Shown here piece by piece: positions 1-10,983 of a stretch of 64,000 nucleotides of DNA. Location of the stretch: assembly GCA_023512835.1 (NCBI GenBank), contig CM042091.1, positions 44,158,107 through 44,222,106 of the forward strand, in the 5' to 3' direction. The notes under the pieces were generated by a model, which was not told where the DNA came from, did not search any database, and saw only the letters and a program-made list of their open reading frames with translations. Numbering within the stretch: the first letter of the stretch is position 1; the number at the start of each line of letters is the position of its first letter. The position numbers and the translations under genes are program-made. Source of the DNA: Taxillus chinensis. Taxonomy: Eukaryota; Streptophyta; Magnoliopsida; Santalales; Loranthaceae.

Positions 1-1296
1 CAAGTCTTGTTCTTCTTTAATAGTTCCGTCAAGGGTGCGGCAATGTGGGAATAGCCGCGGATGAATCTTCTATAGTAGTTAACCAAGCCAAGGAAGGAAC
101 GCATTTCAGGGACTTTCTTGGGCGTCTCCCATTCCTTGATGGCTAACACTTTCTTGTTGTCCATCTTTAGTTTGCCGCCGCCAATGATGTGACCCAAGAC
201 GGGCACCTCCTTCTTCGCAAAGTCACATTTCTCCTTCTTCACAAAGAGTTGGTTCTCCCTTAAGATTTGGAAAACCCGCCGTAGGTGTGCCTTGTGTTCC
301 TCCAACGTTTTGCTATAGACGACAATGTCGTCAAGGTACACCACGACGAATCTATCCAAGTATGGTTGGAAGATCCGGTTCATCAACGTACAGAATGTGG
401 CAGGGGCGTTTGTGAGGCCAAAGGGCATCACCAAGAACTCGTAAGAGCCATATCTTGTGACGCACGCCGTCTTTGCCTCATCACCTTCGGCTATCCGCAC
501 TTGCCAATATCCCGACCGCAAGTCTAACTTTGAGAACCATCTCGCAGCACCAAGTTGATCAAAGAGGTCGGATATAAGTGGGATGGGGTAGCTATTTTTC
601 ACCGTTATCTTGTTTAGCGCCCTATAGTCAATGCATAGCCGCATCGACCCGTCGTGCTTCTTTTGGAACAACACCGGTGCTCCAAATGGCGCTTTGGATG
701 GCCGAATGAATCCGGCATCCAACAAGTCCTTCAATTGTTTCCGAAGTTCCTCCAACTCCGGTGGTGCCATCCGATAGGGCACCGCAGCAGTAGGCTTTGC
801 ACCGGCCTCTAGCTCGATCTTGTGGTCCACCTCCCGCTTCGGCGGAAGTTGTTTGGGGAGTTCGGGTGGCATAACGTCCCCAAACTCTTCAAGGACCATC
901 TTCACTTCCGTTGGGGGCTCCTCCCCAACACTTTGACATTTTTCCTTCACCATGGCAATGAAAGTTGGCTCCTGTCGCCTAACTCCTTTGGACAGTTGGA
1001 GCGCCGAAAGAGACTTCGCCTTGAGCTCTTCCTCCCGCATTACCTTCACCATGCACGTTTTCCCCTCGTCCATGATGCACATTGTGTTGGTGCTAGGAAT
1101 TGGAATTGCCCGCACCTGGTCAACGAACTCCATCCCCAACACCATGGGATAGTCGTCCATCGACACCACGGAGAGATTCACCTTGCCTCTCCACTCGCTA
1201 ATACTTAGCTCGACACCTCGAGCCACGCCATGGATTGGACTGGCGCTGGAATTCACCGCCTTGACCAGCCCCTTCTCTTCCTTGTAGACTATCCCC
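1..1296 (-). pseudogene. L pol: protease end and reverse transcriptase (partial)
   Basis: Reading the minus strand from about 1296 to position 1 gives an uninterrupted frame through the protease-RT linker and RT. Visible motifs are [12 protein letters not shown] (RT motif around 610-650), [13 protein letters not shown], the catalytic YLDD box near 330-345, and the thumb/connection start [10 protein letters not shown] near 70-90. It is out of frame with gag-protease because one base is missing near 1296: element R has AGACTGGGG where L has AGACGGGG. Apart from that frameshift the frame is open to the edge, so L is much better preserved than R. The RNase H and integrase must lie beyond position 1. 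Confidence 0.85.
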
Positions 1297-2692
1297 GTCT
1301 ACGAGCTTCTTCGACCTTGATGAAGTTGTTGGTCGCACCCGTGTCCACCAAGGCCTTAGTTTCAAGGTTGTTGGCCTTAGCGAGCACGTACATGCGGCCC
1401 TTCTGTCGTCCGGATGGTGGCACCTCCACCTTCGCCTTGATTGCATTGAGGAGTTGCAAGGAACCAAGTTGTGGATCCCTCACATTCCTCTCTTCATCTT
1501 CGTTGATCATCGCGGAGAGCTTGGAGCGCTTCGGGCACTCGAACGCCTTGTGAGGGCCTTCACAAAGGAAACAGGAGATCCTTGGCTTCTCCCCGTCCTT
1601 GGAACCATTCGCGAAGTGTTTTGGGCGAAAGTCCTTAGACGGTTGGAAGGGTCTCCCTTTTCCTTCACTCCGGTTGTCTCCCCCACGTTTCTCCTTGTGG
1701 AACCTGTTCGTCTTGGAAGTCGATGAAGAGCTAGTGGCCTTCTCCGGCTTCTTGTATTCGATGAGTGATTCGGCCACCGCCATGGCCGACGCCAGGTCCT
1801 GCACGTTCCTCCGCTGCAACTCCAATTTCGCCCATTGTTGCAATCCGTCCATGAAGGAAAATAGTGAATCCTTCGCGGACATATCCGGGATCTCCAATAT
1901 CAGCTCGGAAAATTCACGGACGTACTCCCGCACCGTGCCTTTGTGGGTAAGGCGCCGAAGTTTCGCCCGGGACTCGTCTTCTGCATTCTGGGGATAGAAC
2001 TGGGCCTTGATCTCCCGCTTGAAATCCGCCCAATTATCGATAATGCATAAGCCGCACTCCTTGTCGGTATATCGTCGCCTCCACCACACCATAGCCGAAT
2101 CGACTAAGTATAGCGGAGCGGTCTTCACCTTCTTTGCCTCGTCAACAATATTCAAGGCATCGAAGTACTGCTCCATGGTCCAGAGGAAGTTGTCTAACTC
2201 CCTTGCATTCCTAGACCCAACATAGGTCTTAGGCTTTGGCACATCGATTTTGGAGCTGGAATGGCCGCCAACGCCACCTTGGGTGACCGCCATCTTACAG
2301 AGAGACCAATCCGCCTTGATCTCTTTGATTTCCTCTTGCATCGCCAGGATTTGGGACATGAGAGAACCCTTCAAGCCCTCAAATCGAGAGTTCATGTCGT
2401 CCATGACGGAGTTGAGAAGCCCTTGCATCCTCCCATAGCTTTCCTCACCCTCTGAGTCTAGCTTTTCGATGCTTTCAGTGTGCTCCTCGACCACCTCCAT
2501 CTGTTCGGCTAACGCCAACTCCAATTTGGCTAGTCGACTCTCCAGCGGACATGTTTCCCTCGAAACGGACTTGTCTCTCCTCCGTTCCTTAGCGTGGTGC
2601 TCCTTGTCGCGGCCTTCGTGGTCGCCACCACTAATGACAACAGATCCTCCGTTTGTCATTTTTACACCGTCTCGAAGTTTTGAGTGTTCCAC
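1289..2692 (-). CDS. L Gag with start of protease
   Basis: A 467-codon frame for the structural protein of the virus-like particle and the beginning of the aspartic protease. In order: a charged basic N-terminus, a coiled-coil-like segment (about residues 55-130), the gag core beginning [16 protein letters not shown] and containing [11 protein letters not shown], a basic linker, a zinc knuckle [13 protein letters not shown] (CX2CX3HX4C) for RNA binding, and a protease active site DTGATNNF close to the end. Element R starts at the codon equivalent to 2659 (MTNGG), so 2659 is probably the true start and the 11 upstream codons are leader. The frame stops at 1289 only because of a one-base deletion that separates it from pol. 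Confidence 0.88.
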   Translation of the reverse strand: MEHSKLRDGVKMTNGGSVVISGGDHEGRDKEHHAKERRRDKSVSRETCPLESRLAKLELALAEQMEVVEEHTESIEKLDSEGEESYGRMQGLLNSVMDDMNSRFEGLKGSLMSQILAMQEEIKEIKADWSLCKMAVTQGGVGGHSSSKIDVPKPKTYVGSRNARELDNFLWTMEQYFDALNIVDEAKKVKTAPLYLVDSAMVWWRRRYTDKECGLCIIDNWADFKREIKAQFYPQNAEDESRAKLRRLTHKGTVREYVREFSELILEIPDMSAKDSLFSFMDGLQQWAKLELQRRNVQDLASAMAVAESLIEYKKPEKATSSSSTSKTNRFHKEKRGGDNRSEGKGRPFQPSKDFRPKHFANGSKDGEKPRISCFLCEGPHKAFECPKRSKLSAMINEDEERNVRDPQLGSLQLLNAIKAKVEVPPSGRQKGRMYVLAKANNLETKALVDTGATNNFIKVEEARRRG

Positions 2693-2712
2693 CGAACTTT
2701 AGCACCAACCGT

Positions 2713-2724
2713 GCTCTGATACCA
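2713..2724 (-). other. Primer binding site of element L
   Basis: On the minus strand this reads TGGTATCAGAGC, the complement of the 3' end of plant initiator tRNA-Met. It lies two bases inside the LTR end at 2727, the normal position for minus-strand DNA priming. Confidence 0.92.
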
Positions 2725-2726
2725 CT

Positions 2727-3111
2727 TGTCACGGGGTCAACCTTTATAGCAGCTTAACCCGTGCGGCACCTAGTTCCCACCCGTACGAAGGAACGCTAGG
2801 TTAGCCTAACTCGTCGCATTTGGATCGGAACCCATCGATCCGTTGTAAAGCAATTGTGTAGGGAAGCGCTTAGCGGAAGATCGATTTAAACGAAGGCAAC
2901 AAACGATTGTATTGAATGCTTGAAAGCTTTACAACATCACTCCCCTACATATAGATGTTAACACTTTTTTGGCTATGTCGCCAGGAGACATCATATATGA
3001 TCGAAACATAAAATCTCTACAACTTACTCTATAAGCTAAGTATAACACTTTACAAAGGGGAAATACCCCAAAATGGCCTAAGTATGCTAGGATAAGCCTC
3101 GGTCTGTGACA
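2727..3111 (-). repeat. Single LTR shared by elements L and R (minus orientation)
   Basis: A 385-bp LTR bounded by TGTCAC...GTGACA. It is the reverse complement of the R 3' LTR at 7792-8155: compare TCTATAAGCTAAG here with CTTAGCTTATAGA there. It is the 5' LTR of L because L's PBS adjoins its left end. Its right end (3111) is followed by CAAG and then a plus-strand PBS belonging to R, so R lacks a 5' LTR in its own orientation. Relative to the R 3' LTR it has an extra stretch of about 20 bases near 2880-2900. Confidence 0.9.
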
Positions 3112-3115
3112 CAAG

Positions 3116-3127
3116 TGGTATCAGAGC
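3116..3127 (+). other. Primer binding site of element R
   Basis: TGGTATCAGAGC on the plus strand (initiator tRNA-Met type) sits four bases after the inverted LTR. It fixes the 5' start of the R internal region. Confidence 0.9.
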
Positions 3128-3181
3128 ATGGTTTGATGCTAAGTTCGATGGAACAACTAAAAGCTTTGAGACGATGTAAAA

Positions 3182-4378
3182 ATGACAAACGGAGGATCCA
3201 TTGTCATTAGTACTGCTGGTGGGCACGAAGGTCGCAAGAAGGAGCAAATTGCTAAGAAACGGAGGAGAGACAAGTCCGTTTCGAGGGAAACATGTCCGTT
3301 GGAGAGTCAGCTAGCAAAATTGGAGTTGGCGTTAGCCGAACAGATGGAGGTGGTCGAGGAGCACACTGAAAGCATCGAAAAGCTGGACTCAGAGGGTGAG
3401 GAAAGCTTTGGGAGGATGCAAGGGCTTCTCAACTCCATCATGGATGACATGAACTCTCGATTCGACGGCTTGAAGGACACTCTCACGTCCCAAATCCCAG
3501 CAATGCAAGAGGAAATCAAAGAGATCAAGGCGGATTGGTCTCTCTGCAAGATGGCGGTCACCCAAGGTGGCGTTGGCGGCCATTCCAGCTCCAAAATCGA
3601 CGTGCCAAAGCCTAAGACCTATGCTGGGTCAAGGAATGCGAGGGAGTTAGACAACTTCCTCTAGACCATGGAGCAGTACTTCGATGCCTTGAACATTGTC
3701 GACGACGCAAAGAAGGTGAAGACCGCTCCACTATACTTAGTTGATTCGGCTATGGTGTGGTAGAGGCAACGATATGCCGACAAGGAGTGCAGCCTATGCA
3801 TTATCGACAATTGGGCGGAACTTCGATACCTTACCCACAAAGGCACGGTGCGGGAGTACATCCGCGAATTTTTCGAGCTGATATTGGAGATCCCGGATAT
3901 GTCCGCGAAGGATTCATTATTTTCTTTCATGGACGGATTGCAATAATGGGCGAAACTGGAGCTGCAGCGGAGAAATGTGCAGGACCTGGCGTCGGCCATG
4001 GCGGTGGCCGAATCACTCATCGAATACAAGAAGCCGGAGAAGGCCACCAGTTCTTCATCGACTTCCAAGGCGAACAGGTTCCACAAGGAGAAGCGTGGGG
4101 GAGACAACCGGAGTGAAGGAAAAGGGAGACCCTTCCAACTGTCTAAGGACTTTCGCCCAAAACACTTCGCGAATGGTTCCAAGGACGGGGAGAAGCCAAG
4201 GATCTCCTATTTCCTTTGTGAAGGCCCTCACAAGGCGTTTGAGTGCCCGAAGCGCTCCAAGCTCTCGGCGATGATCAACGAAGACGAAGAGAGGGATGCG
4301 AGGGATCCAAGACTTGGTACCTTGCAACTCCTCAATGCAATCAAGGCGAAGGTGGAGGTGCCACCATCTGGAAGATGA
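3182..4378 (+). pseudogene. R gag (broken)
   Basis: Homologous to the L Gag over its length, starting MTNGG at 3182. It keeps the charged coiled-coil region, the core motif [16 protein letters not shown] and the knuckle [10 protein letters not shown]. One knuckle residue has changed (CFLC here reads YFLC). Stops at 3662 and 3761 replace tryptophan codons seen in L (TGG to TAG), 3944 replaces CAA, and 4376 replaces a glutamine codon. Around 3820 an in-frame deletion of about 23 codons relative to L removes the segment between the WADF-equivalent and [10 protein letters not shown]. It is non-functional as it stands. Confidence 0.88.
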
Positions 4379-5269
4379 AAGGGGCGTATGTACGTGCTCG
4401 CTAAGGCCAACAACCTTGAAATTAAAGCCTTGGTGGACACGGGTGTGACCAACAACTTCATCAAGGTGGAGGAAGCTCGTAGACTGGGGATAGTATATAA
4501 AGAAGAGAAGGGCTGGCTGAAGGCGGTGAACTCCAGCGCCAGTCCAATCCATGGCGTGGCTCGAGGTGTCGAGCTAAGTATCGGCGAGTGGAGAGACAAG
4601 GTGAATCTCTCCGTGGTGTCGATAGACGACTATCCCATGGTGCTGGGGATGAAGTTCATTGACCAGGTGCGGGCAATTCCAATTCCTAGCACCAACACAA
4701 TATGCATCATGGACGAGGGGAAAAAGTGCATGGTGAAGGTAATGAGGGAGGAAGAGCTCAAGGCGAAGTCTCTTTCGGCGCTCCAACTGTCTAAAGGCGT
4801 TAGGCGACATGAGCCAACCTTCATTGCTATGGTGAAGGAGGAATACCCAAGTGTTGGGGAGGAGCCCCCAACCGAAGTGAAGGCGGTCCTTGAAGAGTTT
4901 GGGGACGTTATGCCACCCGAACTTTCCAAACAACTTCCGCTGAAGCGAGAGGTGGACCACAGGATCGAGCTAGAGGCCGGTGCAAGGCCTACTGCTGCAG
5001 TGCCTTATCGAATGACACCCCTGGAGTTGGAGGAACTTCGGAAGCAATTAAAGGACTTGTTAGAGGCCGGGTTCATTCGGCCATCCAAAGCGCCATTTGG
5101 GGCACCGGTGTTGTTCCAAAAGAAGCATGATGGGTCGACGCGGTTATGCATTGACTATAGGGCGCTCAACAAGATCACCGTGAAGTATAGTTACCCCATC
5201 CCACTCATATCCAACCTATTTGATCAACTTGGTGCTGCGAGATGGTTCTCAAAGCTAAACTTGCGGTAG
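4379..5269 (+). pseudogene. R protease and N-terminal reverse transcriptase
   Basis: The frame continues from gag. The protease motif [12 protein letters not shown] begins near 4427; the usual DTGA is DTGV. The RT fingers start around 4915 ([10 protein letters not shown]) with [17 protein letters not shown], the [20 protein letters not shown] block and [12 protein letters not shown]. The stop at 5267 sits in the KLxLRSGYW motif, where L has TCG, so this stop needs a C-to-A transversion. Confidence 0.86.
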
Positions 5270-6253
5270 GGTTATTGGCAAGTGCGGATAGCCGAAGGTG
5301 ATGAGGCAAAGACGGCGTGCGTCACGAGATATGGCTCTTACGAGTTCTTAGTGATGTCCTTTGGCATCACAAATGCCCCTGCCACATTTTGTATATTGAT
5401 AAACCGGATCTTCCAACCATACTTGGATAGATTTGTCGTGGTGTACCTTGATGACATTGTCGTCTATAGCAAAACCTTGGAGGACCACAAGGCACACTTA
5501 CGGCGGGTTTTCCAAACCTTAAGGGAGAACCAACTCTATGTAAAGAAGGAAAAATGTGACTTTGCAAAGAAGGAGGTGCCCTTCTTGAGTCACATCATTG
5601 GAAGCGGCAAACTAAAGATGGATAACAAGAAAGTGTTAGCCATCAAGGAATGGGAGACGCCCAAGAAAGTCCCTGAGATGGGTTCCTTCCTTGGCTTGGT
5701 TAACTACTATAGAAGATTCATCCGCGGCTATTCCCACATTGCCGCACCCTTGACAGAATTCTTGAAGAAGAATAAGACTTGGGTGTGGGATGATGCTTGC
5801 CGAGAGGCATTCGAGAAGTTGAAGCAAGCGGTGACAAACGGACCAATGATGGCACTTCCGGACCATGCGAAACCTTATGAAGTTCACACTGATGCTTTAG
5901 ACTTTGCCATCGGTGGAGTTCTTATGCAGGAGGGGCATCCTGTAGCATATGAAAGCCGAAAACTCAATGACACCGAACGGAGGTACGCAGTGCATGAGAA
6001 GGAGATGACGGCAGTTATGCATTGCCTTCGGGTGTGGAGGCATTATTTGCTAGGGTCCAAGTTAATGGTGAAGACGGACAACATTGCTACGAGTTATTTC
6101 TTAACTCAAAGGAACTTAACTCCGAAGCAAGCACGGTGGCAAGGACTCCTAGTGGAATTTGACTTTGTGCTCGAGTACAAACCGGGCACAAATAATGTGG
6201 TGGCTGATGTCCTAAGTCGGAAGGCGGAACTTGCAGCCATTAGCCAACCATAA
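5270..6253 (+). pseudogene. R reverse transcriptase palm/thumb and RNase H
   Basis: The RT continues with FGITNAPATF and the catalytic [12 protein letters not shown] near 5434-5470, then the connection motif [10 protein letters not shown] near 5700. RNase H follows with YEVHTDALDFAIGGVL near 5875, YAVHEKEMTAV near 5985, VKTDN near 6070 and a C-terminal NVVADVLSRKAEL (the acidic residues of the RNase H site are present). The frame ends at 6251 (TAA), probably from CAA, since the downstream sequence continues in the same frame. Confidence 0.87.
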
Positions 6254-7096
6254 TTCCCCCTGGTAGATAAACTGAAGGAAGGAATGGAGCACGATCCATT
6301 AGCCAAGTCCTTGGTGAAATGCATCAAAGCTGGGAAGACGCGACGATTTTGGCTAAGGGACGACTTGCTCCATACTCGAGGGGAATGGGTGTACATTCCA
6401 AAATGGGGAAGTTTAAGGAGAGACATCCTCAAAGAATGCCATGACTTGCGGTGGGTTGGCCATCCCGGAGTTGATTGTACCTTGGCATTGGTGGAACGAA
6501 GCTACTATTGGCCTCAACTTTACGAGGACGTCCAAGTGTACGTGAAGACTTGTCTTATGTGCCAACAAGACAAGATAGAGAATCGGCAATCGGCGGGACT
6601 GTTAGAACCTTTGCCTACCCCGGAAAGACCTTGGGAGAGCGTTTCCATGGACTTCATTGTTTGTCTCCCAAGATTCGAAGGATATGGCACAATCATTGTG
6701 GTGGTCAACCGATTCTCTAAGTACAGAGTTTTCATTCCTGCTCCAAAGGACTGCACAGAAGATGACACAACCCGACTATTCTTCAAGTACGTGGTGAAGT
6801 ACTGGGGCATTCCAAAGACAATCATGAGCGATCGGGACTCACGGTTCACTGGGCGGTTTTGGACCGAGCTGTTCCGGATAATGGGTTCGGACTTAAACTT
6901 TTCAACAAGTTTCCACCCGCAAACATACGGCCAAACTGAACGTTTCAATGGCTTACTGGAGCTATACCAAAGGCACTACGTGAGTGCCAATCAAAGAGAT
7001 TGGGCCAAGTTGCTAGACATAGCCCAATTCTCATGTAACTTGTAGAAGAGCGAGTCCACGAACGAGAGCCTGTTCGAACTCGCAACTGGGCAGTAA
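6254..7096 (+). pseudogene. R integrase (HHCC and catalytic core)
   Basis: The zinc-binding segment has the spaced histidines of KECHDLRWVGHPG and cysteines of CLMCQQDK (6430-6580). The core contains MDFIVCLP (first Asp), SDRDSRF (second Asp, near 6825) and QTYGQTERFN (catalytic Glu, near 6930). Two positions usually conserved differ: VVVDRF reads VVVNRF, and TDGQTE reads TYGQTE. In-frame stops at 7043 and 7094 follow, both compatible with CAG/CAA to TAG/TAA. Strand-transfer activity is therefore not expected. Confidence 0.87.
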
Positions 7097-7810
7097 CCAT
7101 TGACGCCCACTTCCATCACTCGGGGGTACACTGGAAAGAGCCCCGCGGCATTCAAGTTTGCAAAAGGATGGCATGAACAGATAGATCTGGCCAGGGCATA
7201 CTTGCACAAAGCGGCGAAGAAGATGAAGAAGTGGGCGGATCAACACAGGAGGCCCTTAGACTTTCAGGAAGGAGACATGGTGATGCTTAAACTCCTTCCG
7301 CGTCAAACCAAAGCACTTAGACAATTGCATAAGGGTTTGGTGCGCCGATATAAGGGGCCTTTCAAAGTTCTTAAGAGAGTTGGAAAGGTTTCATACAAAC
7401 TGGACCTCCTGACTAGCTTACGAAGGCATCCGGTATTCCACGTTAGTTTGCTCAAGCCTTACCATGAAGACTTAGAAGATACGGGTGGACAACGGGCGGT
7501 GCGGACACCGACAGCATCAACAGGCAAGACCTACGACAAAGAGATAGAGAAAATTCACTCTCGTAGAGTCGTGCCCAGAAGAGGCTTAGATCCAAGCCGG
7601 GTGGAGTACTACGTCCAATGGAAGAACAGGCCGGTTGAAGAGGCAAGTTGGGAGAAGGAAGAGGATCTGGGGCAATTCTCCAAAGAGATTGAAGATTACC
7701 GGGAAGAAGCCGAACGCTACATCCAACAGTTCGACGGGTTCGAGGAAGCTGAAGACGCAACAAGGACACTGCGAAATCGGGTGGGGGAGAATGTCATGGA
7801 CCGAGGCTGA
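7097..7810 (+). pseudogene. R integrase C-terminus with chromodomain
   Basis: This 236-codon stretch contains the gypsy integrase C-terminal module (LDFQEGDMVMLKLLP, LVRRYKGPFKVLKRVGKVSYKLDL, HPVFHVSLLKPYHED), then a chromodomain-like region with EYYVQWKNRPVEEASWE and FSKEIEDYREE (about 7590-7720). Chromodomains of this class direct integration to marked chromatin in chromoviruses. The stop at 7808-7810 lies inside the 3' LTR, so coding and LTR overlap by 19 bases. Confidence 0.85.
7778..7791 (+). other. Polypurine tract of element R
   Basis: GGGTGGGGGAGAA ends directly before the 3' LTR start TGTCATGG. This is the expected plus-strand primer site. Confidence 0.82.
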
Positions 7811-8155
7811 TCCTAGCACACTTAGGCTATTTTGGCGTATTTCTCCTTTGTAAAGTGTTGCAACTTAGCTTATAGAGTAAGTTGTAGAGATTTTAGATTT
7901 CGATCATATATGATGTCTTTTGGTGGCAGAAGCAGAAAAGTGTTAACATCTATATGTAGGGGAGTGATGTTGTAAAGCTTTCAAGCAATCAATACAATCG
8001 TTTTTCCGCTAAACGCTTCCCTACACAATTGCTTTACAATGGATCGATGGGTTCCGATCCAAATGCGACGAGTTAGGCTGACCTAGCGTTCCTTCGTACG
8101 GGTGGGAACTAGGTGCCGCCCGGGTTAAGCTTCTATAAAGGTTAACCCCGTGACA
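7792..8155 (+). repeat. 3' LTR of element R
   Basis: A 364-bp LTR with ends TGTCAT...GTGACA, in sense orientation. It is homologous (inverted) to 2727-3111 but diverged: several substitutions plus a roughly 20-base deletion in the segment before CCGCTAAACGC. The divergence suggests the shared LTR came from a different element copy, not from the same insertion. Confidence 0.9.
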
Positions 8156-8237
8156 CTTGTCATCACTGGATTTTGTTTAGAACCGTTTGGAATGGGCTCA
8201 ACCGAAACCAATGGTGAGAAATAGAGTCACCACCAAC
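8156..8237 (-). mobile_element. TAT/Ogre-type leader fragment with PBS
   Basis: On the minus strand, 8236-8224 reads as a TTGGTGGTGACTC primer binding site of the kind found in TAT/Ogre elements (family TGGCGACTC, tRNA-Arg type). About 68 bp of leader follow, cut off by the R LTR at 8155. The same leader and PBS recur at 30630-30704. Confidence 0.65.
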
Positions 8238-10983
8238 TGTTTTTGGGTATAGTTGAATACCCTCTACATTGAGTAGTAAAAAAGTGGTCTATATTACCAG
8301 ATAAAGGTTCGGGAGTTGGTTACATGTATGGAAGGATTAGCACCCCCTACAATGCCCTTTTCGGTACTTATCTTAGGAGGTTTATTTATTTATTTATTTA
8401 TTTATCTATCTAAGTTATTTGTGAAGGTTTGACATGAAATTCGGTTTCCTAATCTAAAGTGAACCTACGGATGGGTAGTTCTAAAGGATGCAAGCAAGTG
8501 GGGGAATTTAATTTTTGTATTGTTGTGATTGTAAGAAAACATAAAATGACACGTTTATCCATTTTCCTTTTAACTAAACTTTTTGGTTATTATTTTTTTG
8601 TTTTTGTTTTTATTTGTTTGTTTTATTTTTGGTGTTGGAAAACATACCCAAGAAAACTATTTTTTCAAAAATAATAATAGTAATAAAAATAATAAATAAT
8701 AGCTTAATAATAATAATAATAATAATACAAACTTTTTACAATTTTTTTGCTTTTTTTGTTTTTTTTGTTTTTCTAGAAAACTAACCTAATAAAACTAAGA
8801 AAAATATCTACATTACTATATTATATTTATGTGAAAAAAAGTGTTTTTTACATCTTTTGTTTTTTTAGTTTTTATTTTTTGAAAAACTAACCTAATAACA
8901 CCAAGAAAAATATCTATATCATTATATTCTATTTATGTGAATAAAAAAAATATTTTTTATATCTTTTGTTTTTTTTTTTGAAAACTAACCTAATAACACC
9001 AAGAAAAATATCTATATCACTATATTCTATTTATGTGAATTAAAAAACATTTTTTACATTTTTTATTTTTTATCTTTTTTTGAAAACTACCTAATAAAGC
9101 AAGAAAAATATATTTTTTATCACTATATTATAAAAAACATTTTTTACACCTTTTAGTTTTGTTTTGTTTTTTCATTTTGTTTAAAAAAAAATTTACATCA
9201 CTATATTCTTATCATATGAATTTAAAAAATGTTTTTACACTTTTTTGTGGAAAATATGCCTAATAAAACCATATCACTATATTATTCTATTTATATTGAT
9301 TTGAGTTTTTAAAAAAGATGTTTCTTTACACTTCTTTTGTTGACCACAATAAAATAAAAAAAATGCAACATAAATAAATAATTAAACACAAAAACTAAAC
9401 TGCTGCGTAGTGTGTGCACTAGAATACTAAATATAATCTCTCTCAAGTTATCTTTTTTTGTCTCTATTTTTTTTTCTCTTTTTTGTTTTTTGCTTTTTAC
9501 ATATTATAATTACATACAACAAAATAAATAAACAAAATAAAAAAATAATAATATTACACTGCCTGAACAAAAAAGAGAAAAAAAAGAAATTTAGCAATAT
9601 AGGACAAAACAAACAATAATAAAAGGGTAGCGGAACCGACTTTCTTGATCTTGGCAGTGGCACCATGTCCGAGCTATCCTGTTGGCGTTGGTAGTGTTGA
9701 AAGAACCTCTGAGTCCGGTGGAAAACTGTGAGCTCGCCTTGTGTAATGCGCCGGAATTTGGCCGGAATTTGAAATCGACGTCGGAGATGGACCGGAACTT
9801 GGGAGGGGTTGGAGATGATTGGGTTTAATTTGTGGCTTCAAAGGAAGGGAGATATGTAATGATTTTTTGTTTTTTATTTGAAGATTGAAAAATGAGAGAA
9901 AGGAGGATTTTTTTGGAATTTTCGTGGTATTTTTGGGATGAAAAATGAGGTTTTTGATTTGTGTTTTGGGAAAGGAGAGTGGAGAGGAAGGAAGAGAGAG
10001 TGGGTTTTTTTTTTAATTTTCATGGGATTTTTGGGATGGAAAATAGGGTTTTTGATTTGATTTTTGGGAAGGAAAGTGAAGAAAAAGGAATAGAAGAATG
10101 GGGTTTTTTTCTTGGGATTTTTTTTTTTGGAAATGAGAGAAAGAGGATATTTATAGTTTTGAAAGACAAAAAAAAACTATCGGCGGATACTGTTCATGAA
10201 CAGTGCCTGCATTTATTTTATTTTATTTTTTATCTTTTTTTAACATAAATAGCAAAAAAAACAAAAAAACAACCATGCCAGCCCCTTTTTAGTTTTTTAC
10301 ATTTTTAAAAAATTTATTATTTTATTATTTTATTTTTTTGAAAAGATTCTTTTGTTTTTTTATTTTTGTTTTTTGGTCGTAAACAGTACATGCGGGTACT
10401 GTTCACGCATGTGATGATTTTTTTAAAAAGATTTTGTCAGCATTTTTTTATTAAGTTATTTTCTATAATAATAAAATAAAATAAAAAATAAGTTTTAAAA
10501 CAAAATAAATAAATAAATTAACTAATTAAATTAAAAAATAAAAACTATTGGTGGGTGAACAGTGCCCTTTTTTTAAAAAATTGGCAAACTACTGTCGGAT
10601 ACTGTCTATGAACAGTACCTGTTCTTTTTTTAAATATAGGCAATATATCAAAATTCTCAAAATGACGAGAGCATCATGATAGTGAGGTTCGTGACTTGAT
10701 CCGGAGTGCCGTTTTGAAAGTCAATTATCGTTTGACCCCTATTAGCGGTCTGAACGCTATTTTGACCATAACTTCGTCATTTGACTTTAGAATTGAGCGT
10801 GGTCGAAGGCGTTGATCTTCAAATTTGATTTTCTATCACCTGTGACTGTCTCTTTCACACCCTTTGTCTCAATGACCACACCTCTTTATTTATTTATCTA
10901 CATAAAGTGAGTAATAGATAGGGAAGAAATAGAAAGCTGAAAAGGAATATGTATGTCCAACCCGGACAAAATGAGATCCAACA
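8238..10983 (-). repeat. TAT/Ogre-like LTR, about 2.75 kb
   Basis: In minus orientation the LTR starts TGTTGGATCTCATTTTG at 10983 and ends at 8238 next to the PBS. Its two ends are homologous to those of the LTR at 30705-34922. The interior (8400-10650) is very AT-rich, with long T and A runs, repeated phrases such as AACCTAATAACACCAAGAAAAATATCTA (three copies near 8790-9010, only partly identical), and GTTCATGAACAGT-like palindromes near 10190, 10395 and 10610. No protein-coding potential is seen. Large AT-rich LTRs are typical of this lineage. Confidence 0.7.

Larger units (their letters stand above)
1..3111 (-). mobile_element. Chromovirus-type Ty3/gypsy element L, 5' part (continues off the left edge)
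   Basis: Read on the minus strand from right to left, this holds a 5' LTR (2727-3111), a tRNA-Met primer binding site, gag with protease, and reverse transcriptase running off the window edge. The proteins closely match those of element R (3112-8155), which ends in a chromodomain, so L is assigned to the same small chromovirus family. The zinc knuckle of form CX2CX3HX4C and the short LTR suggest a Galadriel-like lineage, but that clade assignment is an inference. Its 5' LTR is shared head to head with element R. Confidence 0.9.
3112..8155 (+). mobile_element. Chromovirus-type Ty3/gypsy element R
   Basis: PBS, gag, protease, RT, RNase H, integrase, chromodomain, polypurine tract and 3' LTR occur in the canonical gypsy order. 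Gag and pol are one continuous reading frame from 3182 to 7810 with no frameshift, broken by eight in-frame stops (3662, 3761, 3944, 4376, 5267, 6251, 7043, 7094) and one in-frame deletion in gag. There is no 5' LTR in the sense orientation. Instead the minus-oriented LTR of L adjoins the PBS. The element cannot make an intact polyprotein. Confidence 0.92.

Noticed and set aside
822..1208. Long plus-strand frames across element L (285-527, 822-1208, 1454-1997)
   Set aside because: They are antisense shadows of the minus-strand gag-pol; codon pattern and homology are on the other strand.
9961..10248. 95-codon frame in the AT-rich TAT-like LTR
   Set aside because: Composed of G/A-rich low-complexity codons in a non-coding LTR; no homology recognised.
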